A stretch of 64,000 nucleotides of DNA from Chlorogloea purpurea SAG 13.99 (GTDB lineage: Bacteria; Cyanobacteriota; Cyanobacteriia; Cyanobacteriales; Microcystaceae): assembly GCA_016903695.1 (NCBI GenBank), contig JADQBB010000001.1, forward strand, positions 186,001 to 250,000. The letters run 5' to 3'. How positions within the stretch are numbered: the first letter of the stretch is position 1; each line of letters begins with the position of its first letter. The notes under the pieces are model-generated. The model searched no databases and was not told the DNA's origin. It saw only the letters and a list, made by a program, of their open reading frames with translations. A program made the position numbers and the translations under genes. This document shows, piece by piece, positions 54,607 through 62,743 of this stretch.

Positions 54607-55203
54607 ATAAATAAAAATTTAGCGTTCATCCTGAGCTTAACCAGTTTAAGCTTGCTGGCTCCCTCCGCTGAAGCTTCCGTTATCGTTACCGGGGAGGAAG
54701 TAGGTGGAAATGTGGTCTTTACCGTAACGGGATCGATCGACATTTCCAATGTAACTGCCGGTCAAACTGCTACCTTCGATGACCCTTCTAGTTATATAGA
54801 TCCAGGGCTTAGACTGTTCTTAACCACTAGCAGCGGCCGAAATGTAGGATATTATCCAGTTATGGCTCAAGGGGAACCTCATTTCGGATTTTTTCCGAAA
54901 AGCTCCTTCACAACCATAACTACAGGCGATACTTTTGTAAGCATAATATTTCCCTATCTTCTCTTAGATCAAAATTACGTTTCTGGCTCTCCTTTAAATG
55001 CTACAGCTACATATGTGAACGCTACATTTTCCTCATTAGGTATCGATCCAACAGGCTCCCCATATGTAGCTCCCTTAATTAACGGAGAAACATATACTAT
55101 TCAATTTACTAATACAGGAGCTGTTCCCGAACCTTTGACGCTTATGGGTGTAATGACTGCAGTTGGTTTCGATGCCGGTTTTAAACGCAAGTTGAAGCGG
55201 TAA
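54607..55203 (+). pseudogene. PEP-CTERM sorting-signal protein, start codon lost
   Basis: The frame encodes a typical exported PEP-CTERM protein of about 198 residues. The signal peptide would be (M)NKILAFILSLTSLSLLAPS with AEAS cleavage, but the codon at 54607-54609 is ATA, not ATG, and a stop lies two codons upstream. The mature part is beta-rich with a Thr/Ser-rich middle. The C-terminus has VPEP at about 180, a helix and KRKLKR. The helix contains an Asp (VGFDAGF) where relatives have Gly. A TTG at 54652 would remove the signal. I judge it decayed or translated from ATA; both changes are single G-to-A transitions. Confidence 0.6.
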
Positions 55204-55230
55204 TCTTTAGTACGGTGAATGTGAATTAAG

Positions 55231-55305
55231 AGTGGGGAGTAGAGAGTAGGGAGTAGTCTGTCGTTGTTAATTACCGATTCCCGACTCCCTACTCCCGATT
55301 CCCAG
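55231..55305. repeat. GGGAGTAG/CTACTCCC inverted repeat tract
   Basis: A GGGAGTAGAGAGTAGGGAG tract (from about 55231) is followed by CGACTCCCTACTCCC (to about 55305), giving an imperfect palindrome with a spacer of about 20 bases. It belongs to the same repeat family as 16631-16654. It lies directly left of the displaced katE end. Confidence 0.6.
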
Positions 55306-55310
55306 TCCTT

Positions 55311-55379
55311 GATTTCATCGATGCGATCGCTGAGCATCGTTTCTGGGGCAGAACTCAAAAAAGCCAAGTACCCGCTTAG
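55311..55379 (+). pseudogene. Displaced C-terminus of a second katE
   Basis: Read in frame, these 69 bases encode [20 protein letters not shown] followed by PA and a stop (TAG). The intact katE ends [22 protein letters not shown] with stop TAA. The first 44 bases after the opening codon base are identical; the last nine codons differ at several positions, including synonymous changes. No start and no further catalase sequence lies upstream. It is the original, or a second, katE terminus cut off from its gene. Confidence 0.85.
55312..55355 (+). repeat. 44-bp direct repeat, right copy
   Basis: Exact copy of 53611-53654, forming the first part of the displaced katE end. It marks the right border of the segment that carries the DUF29 and PEP-CTERM genes. 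Confidence 0.9.
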
Positions 55380-55420
55380 GAAGTGGTTAGTGGTTAGTAG
55401 CTGATCACTATCCCCTGAGA

Positions 55421-56062
55421 TTACTCTTTCTTCCCGGTCGAGGCAATAACGCGTCCGGGAAGATTTTCGATCGCTGCCACCGCCGCCCTCGAACCGGCCA
55501 TTATATCCCTCTCCTCTCCCCCTAGATAAAGCCTGCCGAAACTACCCACGGAAGTAACGTGAAGAATATTGATCAAAGCAGCTTTTTCCGCCTCGTTAGC
55601 GGCCAGAGAAGCATACGCCGCCGGTTGTACTTCCAATACATAAAGAGTTTGCCCCGCCATCAACATCATCCCCCTGGAATTACGATTGATCAACTGGGCT
55701 TGATAACCGTCGATGTTACGGATGATCTGGCTGGAAACGATCTGAGGTTTCAAACAATCCCTCTGAGTCGCCCCCAAATACTGTAAGATAGCCTGCCCCG
55801 CCGCCTTCACTTCCCCCTGACTATTAGAATGGATCTCTAATAACCCGTACAGACGCTCGATGAATAATACACCGGGGCGCACCACGGCTGATTTCAGGGC
55901 TATATCGGTAATCCGGTTGATTTCCATTCCAGGTGACACTTCGATCCACAGGGAAGCGTCACCCGGTAGCGGTAAAAAACCCTGTGCCACAGTACCGATA
56001 TAGGCCGCGTGTTGCAATTGCAGATTATCTATATACACGTAACTACGAAGTTCTACGCCCAA
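55421..56062 (-). CDS. ccmP: Carboxysome shell protein CcmP (tandem BMC)
   Basis: This 213-residue protein has two BMC domains fused in tandem and matches CcmP, a trimeric pore-forming protein of the beta-carboxysome shell. The opening [14 protein letters not shown], the middle [20 protein letters not shown] and the end [20 protein letters not shown] agree with Synechococcus CcmP. The start is TTG (56060-56062), supported by conservation of the N-terminus and by AGAGG upstream. The gene is away from the main ccm cluster, as usual for ccmP. Confidence 0.93.
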   Translation of the reverse strand: MGVELRSYVYIDNLQLQHAAYIGTVAQGFLPLPGDASLWIEVSPGMEINRITDIALKSAVVRPGVLFIERLYGLLEIHSNSQGEVKAAGQAILQYLGATQRDCLKPQIVSSQIIRNIDGYQAQLINRNSRGMMLMAGQTLYVLEVQPAAYASLAANEAEKAALINILHVTSVGSFGRLYLGGEERDIMAGSRAAVAAIENLPGRVIASTGKKE

Positions 56063-56187
56063 AAAATCTAACCTCTGTCTTATTTCCCCTTGACTATCAT
56101 CTCACATTCCCTGTCCCTCTTAAGGTTCAAACTATTGAGAGTTAGGAGCGGGGATTTCTCAACTTAATCGACAGGTTTCACGATCGA

Positions 56188-57657
56188 TTATCCCGGTGAA
56201 CGACCGTGGGCAAAACCGTCGGTAATGTAATGAAAAGTGGCTTTAAGAGGATCGTTATTGTAAGCCGCCGCTACATCAGGATATTTTGCCATGTAAGCGA
56301 AGGGATCGAAAGTTATTTTTCTTCCTTCATCTCGTCCGTGGAAAAGATAATGATCGGAACCGGCTTGTATATCGTAATGGTATGCTTGGATCAAATCTGG
56401 ATGGGAAGCGATATAGCGATCGGCTGCAAATAAATCAGGATTGCGTTTTTCCGCGAAACCGTAGCTGATAAAGTGTTGGGTGGCGGCGACGATATTGGTG
56501 CCGATCGAAGGTGCAGTGAGTAAATCGGGGTAAGAATCGAGATAACGGGAAGGAATAAAGGCACTTGTGGAACGTCCTTCAAAATAACCGTTTGTTAGAT
56601 AATGCTGTGTGGCCGCCGCACCATTTAAAACGAAAGCATTAATTAAGTCGCCGTTATGGTCGGGAGTGTAGCTAGAAGCAATATAGCGTAATGGGTCAAA
56701 TGTATTAATAGGACGATTTTCATTACGACCGTACTGTAAGTAATGATTGGTTAATCCTGCTAAATCATTACGGTAAATCGGGATTAAATTTGGATTGGAG
56801 GCACCGTACTCGGCAGGGTCGAATCCCGGAGGTAGCGCGTTCACTCCCTCAATAGTAATAGTAACGGTAGCATCGGCAGTTTTTGAGCCTAAACTATAGG
56901 TTCTGGCGGTGTAAGTAAACTTTTCTGTAGCAGTCTGTCCCCCCTGCAGATTATTGAATTGACCCCTGGGGTCATAAAAATAGTATCCAGCCGCCGAAAG
57001 TTGTAATTTGGCTCCCGATGGCATGGTAATGTTAGCGTCCCCTTGAAATGGCGTACCATTGAGGGCACTAACTACTAATTTGCGACCTTCTGAATTACTA
57101 TCGTTAGCTAAGACATTGCCTGTGAAAGCCTGATTACTCGGAGTTATACCCGTATCATCGACCGCCGTTGTGGTTGAGTTATCTTGTAGTGGATTTTTAC
57201 CGTTGATACGTATGAAAACATTGCCCTTGTTATCCCCTGTGAGCATTGTATTAATGTTACTTTGATTGCTTGAGGGATCGGTGATAGTGTATTCAAGGTT
57301 GTCATCGGCGGTATTTCCATCGTTGAGGTTATCAAACCGACCATTGGGATCGTAAAAGTATGTACCATCCGCCTCCATAAGTAAGATGGCACCAGAGGGT
57401 AAAAAAATGGGATTGCCCACCGCGTTAGGATTACCATTGATAGCACTTATGGTGATCGGGTCGCCGTTGGGATCGCTATCATTGGTCAAAACATTACCGT
57501 AGAGAATCTGATCTTCAAAGGTACTCGCACTATCATCAACCGCAATGGGGGGAAGATTTTCCAAGTTTGTACTCAAAATAGATAAATTTATTCCATTGGG
57601 GTCAAAAGTTATTCCTTGTACAGGTGAAAGAATATTACTTTGTGTATTGGAAGACAT
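56188..57657 (-). CDS. Large exported-type protein: Ig-like domains and FDP repeats
   Basis: This protein of about 489 residues (ATG 57657; a GTG at 57675 would add six) has no signal peptide. Two cadherin/VCBS-like beta domains (about 40-160 and 165-275) have AVDDSAST, GNVLTNDSDPNGD and GNVLANDSNSEG. Then five repeats of about 40-47 residues follow to the end, with pattern FDPxxYxAS-PDL-xAY-xD-xAA-xHYxxxGxxEgR. Such proteins are often exported by type I systems and lie at the cell surface. The function of the FDP repeats is unknown to me. It lies 126 bases after the ccmP start and reads the same way. Confidence 0.8.
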   Translation of the reverse strand: MSSNTQSNILSPVQGITFDPNGINLSILSTNLENLPPIAVDDSASTFEDQILYGNVLTNDSDPNGDPITISAINGNPNAVGNPIFLPSGAILLMEADGTYFYDPNGRFDNLNDGNTADDNLEYTITDPSSNQSNINTMLTGDNKGNVFIRINGKNPLQDNSTTTAVDDTGITPSNQAFTGNVLANDSNSEGRKLVVSALNGTPFQGDANITMPSGAKLQLSAAGYYFYDPRGQFNNLQGGQTATEKFTYTARTYSLGSKTADATVTITIEGVNALPPGFDPAEYGASNPNLIPIYRNDLAGLTNHYLQYGRNENRPINTFDPLRYIASSYTPDHNGDLINAFVLNGAAATQHYLTNGYFEGRSTSAFIPSRYLDSYPDLLTAPSIGTNIVAATQHFISYGFAEKRNPDLFAADRYIASHPDLIQAYHYDIQAGSDHYLFHGRDEGRKITFDPFAYMAKYPDVAAAYNNDPLKATFHYITDGFAHGRSPG

Positions 57658-57675
57658 ACTAATATCAATGCTCAC

Positions 57676-57953
57676 GAATTTTCACAAATCTCATCCTAAG
57701 ATATTGACCGTGACAAGTTTGTTTTAATCATAAAATTTAATAGAATATCACCCATTATCCATGCAAACCTTAGATTTGTACTATAGAGAACGTTTCCCTC
57801 CTTTTTTGCCTCACACCAATGGTTTGAACAGTTAGCCGTTTTCCACTAAAAAAAGCGAATAAAAAAAGCGAATGTTAGCACGATCGATCAACTAAAACAG
57901 ACTGTAGACGAGAGTAAATCAAATTTTATACCACCCCGCCGATAACTTTATTT
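57676..57953. other. Divergent intergenic region
   Basis: This 278-base AT-rich gap lies between the repeat-protein gene and the osmolyte transporter gene, which point apart. A 24-codon frame at 57761 (MQTLDLYYRERFPP) is open but has no support. No strong inverted repeat or RNA gene is seen. Confidence 0.3.
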
Positions 57954-59489
57954 ATGTTTGATTTCTGGTTCGATTACGCTTCCGAAATAGGTTTCCGCAC
58001 TCTTGAACATTTATTCCTGACGGGGGTAGCGATGGGTATGGGTAGCTTTATCGGTATACCGTTAGGTATTCTCATCAGCCGTCACCAAAATCTAGCCCGT
58101 CCGATTCTCACTATTATCAATACCCTGCAAACTATCCCCAGCCTCGCCCTCTTCGGTTTTCTGATTTCTGTACCCTTTCTGGGGGGTATCGGCAAAACTC
58201 CGGCTATCGTCGCTTTAACCCTCTACACTTTACTTCCCCTAGTTCAAAATACCTATATCGGTATCAATCAAGTCGATCCCAATCTGAAAGAATCGGGAAA
58301 AGCGTTGGGAATGTCTGGGTGGCAAATCTTGCGCTACATCGAATTGCCTCTGGCTATGAGTGTTATTCTAGCGGGGGTGAAGATCGCCACGGTAGTTTCG
58401 ATCGCTATAGCCACCATCGCCGCCGCTATAGGCGGCGGCGGCTTGGGTGTGTTTATCTTCCGGGGCATATCTACGGCTAATAACGAATTAATTCTGGCGG
58501 GGGCGATACCTGCGGCGCTTTTAGCCTTAGGCGCGGATTGGGGCTTGACTTGGCTTGAAAAAGCGCTAGCACCTCCTGATAAGTTGAAAATTACCCCGAA
58601 AAGACTGGGGTTACTGGCCCTATCGGGTTTAATAGCGCTATCGTATTTCTTGACGGTTTTCCTTCATACTTCTGGTGGGCCGACGATCGTTATCGGCTCG
58701 AAAAATTTCACCGAAAGTGTGATTTTAGGGGAAATTATCGCCCAATCGATCGAGCGGGAAACGGGCATGAAGGTAGAGAGGCAGTTTAATCTCGGCGGCA
58801 CTTTTATCTGTCACGAAGCGGTAAGAACGGGTAAGATCGATGGCTATGTGGAGTATTCAGGCACTGCTTTTACAGCGATTTTAAAACAGAAACCTATTAG
58901 CGATCCAGAAGTGGTTTATAAAAAACTACGGGACATTTACGCGCGGAAGTTCGCTTTAGAAGTATTACCAGGTTTAGGTTTCGAGAATACTAACGCCGTT
59001 ACTATACGCGGCGGAGATGCTCGCAAATATAAGATTAAAACTATTTCTGATGCCCAGAAATATACGTCAAGATGGAAAGTCGGTTTGGGCTACGAGTTTT
59101 TAGAGAGGGAAGATGGTTATCGAGGTTTGGCCCGCACTTACGGTTTAACCTTTGCTGAATCCCCGAAGGTGTTAGATTTGGGTTTACTTTATCCGGCCCT
59201 GGCGCAGAAACAAGTGGATTTAGTGGTGGGCAATTCCACCGATGGACTGATACCGGTGTTGGATCTGGTGGTTTTAAAAGATGACCTCGGTTATTTTCCT
59301 CCTTATGAGGCGGTTCCGATTTTTAACCGGCGTAGTTTGGAAAAATATACGGGATTACGATCGATTTTAGATAAACTGGCGGGTCAGATCAGCACTGGGG
59401 CCATACAAAAGTTAAATTACGAGGTAGACGGGCGTAAAAGGCCGGTAGACGTGGTAGTAATGGAGTTTTTAGGGTCTGTCAAGTCCTGA
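57954..59489 (+). CDS. Osmoprotectant ABC transporter, fused permease and binding protein
   Basis: This 511-residue fusion has an N-terminal ProW/OpuAB-like permease (about 1-205, with the EAA-like loop ALGMSGWQILRYIELPLA) and a C-terminal binding domain (about 240-511, starting IVIGSKNFTES, the usual opening of OpuAC/OsmX). It should import glycine betaine, choline or related osmolytes. The binding domain faces the periplasm. No ATPase gene lies next to it, which is unusual for this family. A remnant of an antitoxin gene follows. Confidence 0.9.
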   Translation: MFDFWFDYASEIGFRTLEHLFLTGVAMGMGSFIGIPLGILISRHQNLARPILTIINTLQTIPSLALFGFLISVPFLGGIGKTPAIVALTLYTLLPLVQNTYIGINQVDPNLKESGKALGMSGWQILRYIELPLAMSVILAGVKIATVVSIAIATIAAAIGGGGLGVFIFRGISTANNELILAGAIPAALLALGADWGLTWLEKALAPPDKLKITPKRLGLLALSGLIALSYFLTVFLHTSGGPTIVIGSKNFTESVILGEIIAQSIERETGMKVERQFNLGGTFICHEAVRTGKIDGYVEYSGTAFTAILKQKPISDPEVVYKKLRDIYARKFALEVLPGLGFENTNAVTIRGGDARKYKIKTISDAQKYTSRWKVGLGYEFLEREDGYRGLARTYGLTFAESPKVLDLGLLYPALAQKQVDLVVGNSTDGLIPVLDLVVLKDDLGYFPPYEAVPIFNRRSLEKYTGLRSILDKLAGQISTGAIQKLNYEVDGRKRPVDVVVMEFLGSVKS

Positions 59490-59563
59490 TCCTCTACGGT
59501 CATTGCGGCATAATAGAGAGACAAACATAAGGATTATTTCGGTTCCACTGTTTCGTACATGGT

Positions 59564-59653
59564 CTCGATCGTGAAGCTCAGCGTCTCGGCATTACCCGCC
59601 AATCAATTATCAAGGTCCCGATTGCTGAAAAACTAGAGCAAGCCGGTCTTTAA
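59564..59653 (+). pseudogene. Remnant of a CopG-type antitoxin gene
   Basis: In frame the bases read LDREAQRLGITRQSIIKV then PIAEKLEQAGL and a stop. This matches the C-terminal half of a common cyanobacterial BrnA/CopG antitoxin (expected MVEALDREAQRLG...IKVWIAEKLE). An ATGGT lies 5 bases upstream, but the codons for Glu-Ala are missing, which breaks the frame. No toxin gene is beside it. Confidence 0.75.
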
Positions 59654-59706
59654 AGGCTTTTGATTGTTCAGTGCTTTCCCAGTTCCTTTTCACTCGTTTA
59701 CAAAAG

Positions 59707-61236
59707 TTAACCTACCAAAATATCCTCATTGGTAAGACTTAAACCAGTCTTGAGAATGGCGAACCCAACAGCCGCCGCCGAACCACTGCCATCTCGATCG
59801 AACGATAAAGCTCCCGAACTAGAATTGTAAATAAAACGCTGCGCCATATTGGTCGCCGCACTACCTATAACCAATTGGGCCGGAGTAATAGTATTACCCG
59901 CGGACAATCCTGCGTTTATAAAACCACTGCCGGATACGAGAATAACGTCCTCACCGGGGACAAAATCGGTAATGGTATCTATTCCTTGGGCCGGGGAAGA
60001 AAAGGCAAAAGTATCCGCATTTGCGCCGCCGGTGAGAGTGTCATTACCCGGGCCACCGTTGAGAATATCGGCTCTCGCCGTGCCTAAAAGTATATCTTTA
60101 CCACTAGTGCCCACTTGGCTTCTCGTGCCGTCATCGTTAATGATGGTGGCCACTACAGCATTAGGTGTTCCCACACCATAATTGCCACTGTTTGTCAAGG
60201 TTAAATTAATCGTTTCTGACGGTTCTACGACACTATTGGCTACAGGATCTAAAGCGAGGGTAGCTGTACTAGCACCGGCGGCAAAGGTAATACTACCATT
60301 CGTACCCGTCAGACTAGCATTCGTCCCTACAAGGGTATAATCACTACCGAAAATAGCCGTACCACTCACCCCGAAATTAACAGTTAAAGAACTAGAGGTA
60401 CTGCCGACACGGGTAAAAGTATACACGAAATTACTGGTGCTATTTTCGCTGATTCCACCAGCAGAAGAGAGGCTGAGACTAATTGTATTAGTTACTTCCG
60501 AGTTAGTATTACGGAAAAAGTTCGCTCGCGCTGATACTTCTGTCGGTGTTAGAACATTGCTATACAAACCCACAAAATCCACCGCGCCTGGGGATTGCTC
60601 TCTACCACCTGTACCATTATCATCGACAAATAAAGCTAAATCTTTATTAGGGCTTAAATCCGCCAGCCCCGTGGTATCGCTAAAGGAAAAAACTTGAGTA
60701 CCGTTAAGATAAGCGGTTGTCGTCTTATTAGAGGCGCGGGTGAGAATCAGGTGGTTATATCCGGTTAATAAAGTTCCCCCGGCTGAACTAGTGCCAAAAA
60801 ATCTGAGACTATTATTTAAAACGTATAATCCATCGTCGGCAGTACGATCAGAAAAATCGATGATTTTACGAAAACCCGTAGTTAGATCGACACTGAAAAC
60901 TAACTCTATAGAGTAGTTATTGGCAGGCACCACAGGATTATTAATTAAAAGCCCTGATTGGGCTCCGAATTTATAAACTGATTTGTTTGCTTGACCGAAA
61001 ACCGTGGCGGTCGCGTTCGTCCCCAAAGTACCGATCGGGTCTAAAATTGGAGAGGAATTTATATTACTAACGAAATTAACGTCCCAACTATAGGCGGGAG
61101 TGGAGAGAGTAGAGATTCTACTTATAGGTTTGAGAGAAAAATTGGTAGACTCAGCCAGTGAACTTCTCTCGCGCTTCTGTTGATTGACTTCTGTGGTGGC
61201 TAAACCTGATAAATAATCAAAATTTTGAATTGACAT
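59707..61236 (-). CDS. Exported RTX-type protein with LamG and Calx-beta domains
   Basis: This 509-residue protein has no signal peptide. A LamG/concanavalin-like domain lies at about 75-235, a Calx-beta domain at about 250-370 (GSDYTLVG, EPSETINLTL) and RTX-type nonapeptides at about 375-415 (GGPGNDTLTGG). The C-terminal 90 residues (TFAFSSPAQGIDTITDF, then DRDGSGSAAAVGFAILKT) form the usual type I secretion end. It is likely exported and calcium-binding, at the surface or in the medium. No type I exporter gene is in the window. Confidence 0.85.
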   Translation of the reverse strand: MSIQNFDYLSGLATTEVNQQKRERSSLAESTNFSLKPISRISTLSTPAYSWDVNFVSNINSSPILDPIGTLGTNATATVFGQANKSVYKFGAQSGLLINNPVVPANNYSIELVFSVDLTTGFRKIIDFSDRTADDGLYVLNNSLRFFGTSSAGGTLLTGYNHLILTRASNKTTTAYLNGTQVFSFSDTTGLADLSPNKDLALFVDDNGTGGREQSPGAVDFVGLYSNVLTPTEVSARANFFRNTNSEVTNTISLSLSSAGGISENSTSNFVYTFTRVGSTSSSLTVNFGVSGTAIFGSDYTLVGTNASLTGTNGSITFAAGASTATLALDPVANSVVEPSETINLTLTNSGNYGVGTPNAVVATIINDDGTRSQVGTSGKDILLGTARADILNGGPGNDTLTGGANADTFAFSSPAQGIDTITDFVPGEDVILVSGSGFINAGLSAGNTITPAQLVIGSAATNMAQRFIYNSSSGALSFDRDGSGSAAAVGFAILKTGLSLTNEDILVG

Positions 61237-61343
61237 GATAGTTTATATCCTTAAATTTGGTAATGCACTTTTAATAATAATAAATCTTTGTTACTCCTCT
61301 TGTAAGAATTTATTCTTGTTTGACTTCAGGAGCGATCGCAAAA

Positions 61344-62705
61344 ATGAACAAAGTCTCTAAATTTCAATGGGGTTTATTGACTGTTTTTTTATTTTCCATG
61401 GGCTTACGATTTTGGAATCTGAGTCAGTTTAACGAGTTAGTCTTCGATGAGATTTATTACGCGGTTTACAGTAACGACTATCTCATCGGTAAACAGTTTT
61501 TCCAGTCCCATCCTCCCCTCACTCAATATCTGATCGCTTTCGGTATCTGGGTAGGCTCCCATTTCCCCACAAGTCCCGATACCGTCAATAATTTAACCGG
61601 AACTCTCCGGTCTACTGTTAGTTATCGTTGGTTAAACGCTTTTTGCGGTTCCTTTATTCCCCTGATCGTCGGCGGTATCGCTTACGAATTAACTTTCAGG
61701 AGAAGTTACGCTTTAATCGCTGCTTTTTTAATATCTCTCGATGGTTTATTTTTAGTTGAATCCCGTTACGCCCTCAATAATATCTATCTCATCATCTTCG
61801 GTTTATTGGGGCAGTTATGTTTTTTGACGGCGTTGAGAAGGGATAATAAATTACTTTGGTTTTTAACCTCTGGTATGAGTTTCGGGGCTTGTGTCAATAT
61901 TAAATGGAACGGTTTAGGATTTTTATTGGGTTTATTTCTACTTTTAGGATTGGCTTTTTTAGGCAAAATAGTTAATAGAAATAATTCAAGATACAATATA
62001 GATAATTTTCTTTATCATAAGTTAACTAGTATTAAGTGGTATTATTTATTACTGAGTTTAATTATAGTTCCTATAGTTTTTTACTCACTACTTTGGATTC
62101 CTCATTTATATTTAGTACCTCAATATAATTTCTGGGAAGTCCATAGAGAAATTTTTTCTTTTCATCAACGGATTAAAGGTAATACCTCCGATGTGCATCC
62201 CTATTGTTCTCCCTGGTACAGTTGGTTAATTATGTGGCGACCGATCGCCTATTATTATAAAGCCGTAGGTGAAGGCAATCTCAAGATTATCTATGATGTC
62301 CATGCTATGGGTAATCCGATTCTCTGGTGGCTATCCACTACAGCAATAATAACAATTATTATTACTAGCACTCTTTCTTTATCGGGTCGTAAATTCTTTT
62401 TATCTAGAACCGATATAGCCTTTTATCTTATCTGTAATTACGTGGCTAATCTTCTACCCTGGCTAAAAATCACCCGATGTACTTTCCTTTATCACTATAT
62501 GCCGTCCTATATTTTTTCCATACTGGGGCTAGCATGGATTATCGATTACGGTTTACAAAGTCCGTACCGGTATCACAAGATCCTAAGTAAAGCTTCCTTA
62601 TTATTGATCGTTGTCGCCTTTATTTACTGGTTGCCCGTTTATATAGGGATACCTCTATCGGCAGGGGGATTTTACAGGCGGCTATTTTTACCAAGTTGGA
62701 TCTAG
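61344..62705 (+). CDS. PMT-type glycosyltransferase (GT39 family)
   Basis: This protein of about 453 residues has around ten membrane segments and the family's N-terminal loop NELVFDEIYYAVYSNDYL (about 31-48), with the acidic pair, and SHPPLTQYL. It resembles bacterial protein O-mannosyltransferases that use polyprenyl phosphate sugars. I chose ATG 61344 over TTG 61320. It diverges from the RTX gene, so surface proteins made nearby are possible acceptors; that is inference. Confidence 0.85.
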   Translation: MNKVSKFQWGLLTVFLFSMGLRFWNLSQFNELVFDEIYYAVYSNDYLIGKQFFQSHPPLTQYLIAFGIWVGSHFPTSPDTVNNLTGTLRSTVSYRWLNAFCGSFIPLIVGGIAYELTFRRSYALIAAFLISLDGLFLVESRYALNNIYLIIFGLLGQLCFLTALRRDNKLLWFLTSGMSFGACVNIKWNGLGFLLGLFLLLGLAFLGKIVNRNNSRYNIDNFLYHKLTSIKWYYLLLSLIIVPIVFYSLLWIPHLYLVPQYNFWEVHREIFSFHQRIKGNTSDVHPYCSPWYSWLIMWRPIAYYYKAVGEGNLKIIYDVHAMGNPILWWLSTTAIITIIITSTLSLSGRKFFLSRTDIAFYLICNYVANLLPWLKITRCTFLYHYMPSYIFSILGLAWIIDYGLQSPYRYHKILSKASLLLIVVAFIYWLPVYIGIPLSAGGFYRRLFLPSWI

Positions 62706-62743
62706 TGTGGAATAATAAAAAAATGACGCAAGGCATAGGTATT

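Noticed and set aside
55101-55367. 88-codon frame on the minus strand across the PEP-CTERM end
   Set aside because: It spans repeat tract, the displaced katE end and the PEP-CTERM tail in antisense, and has no independent support.
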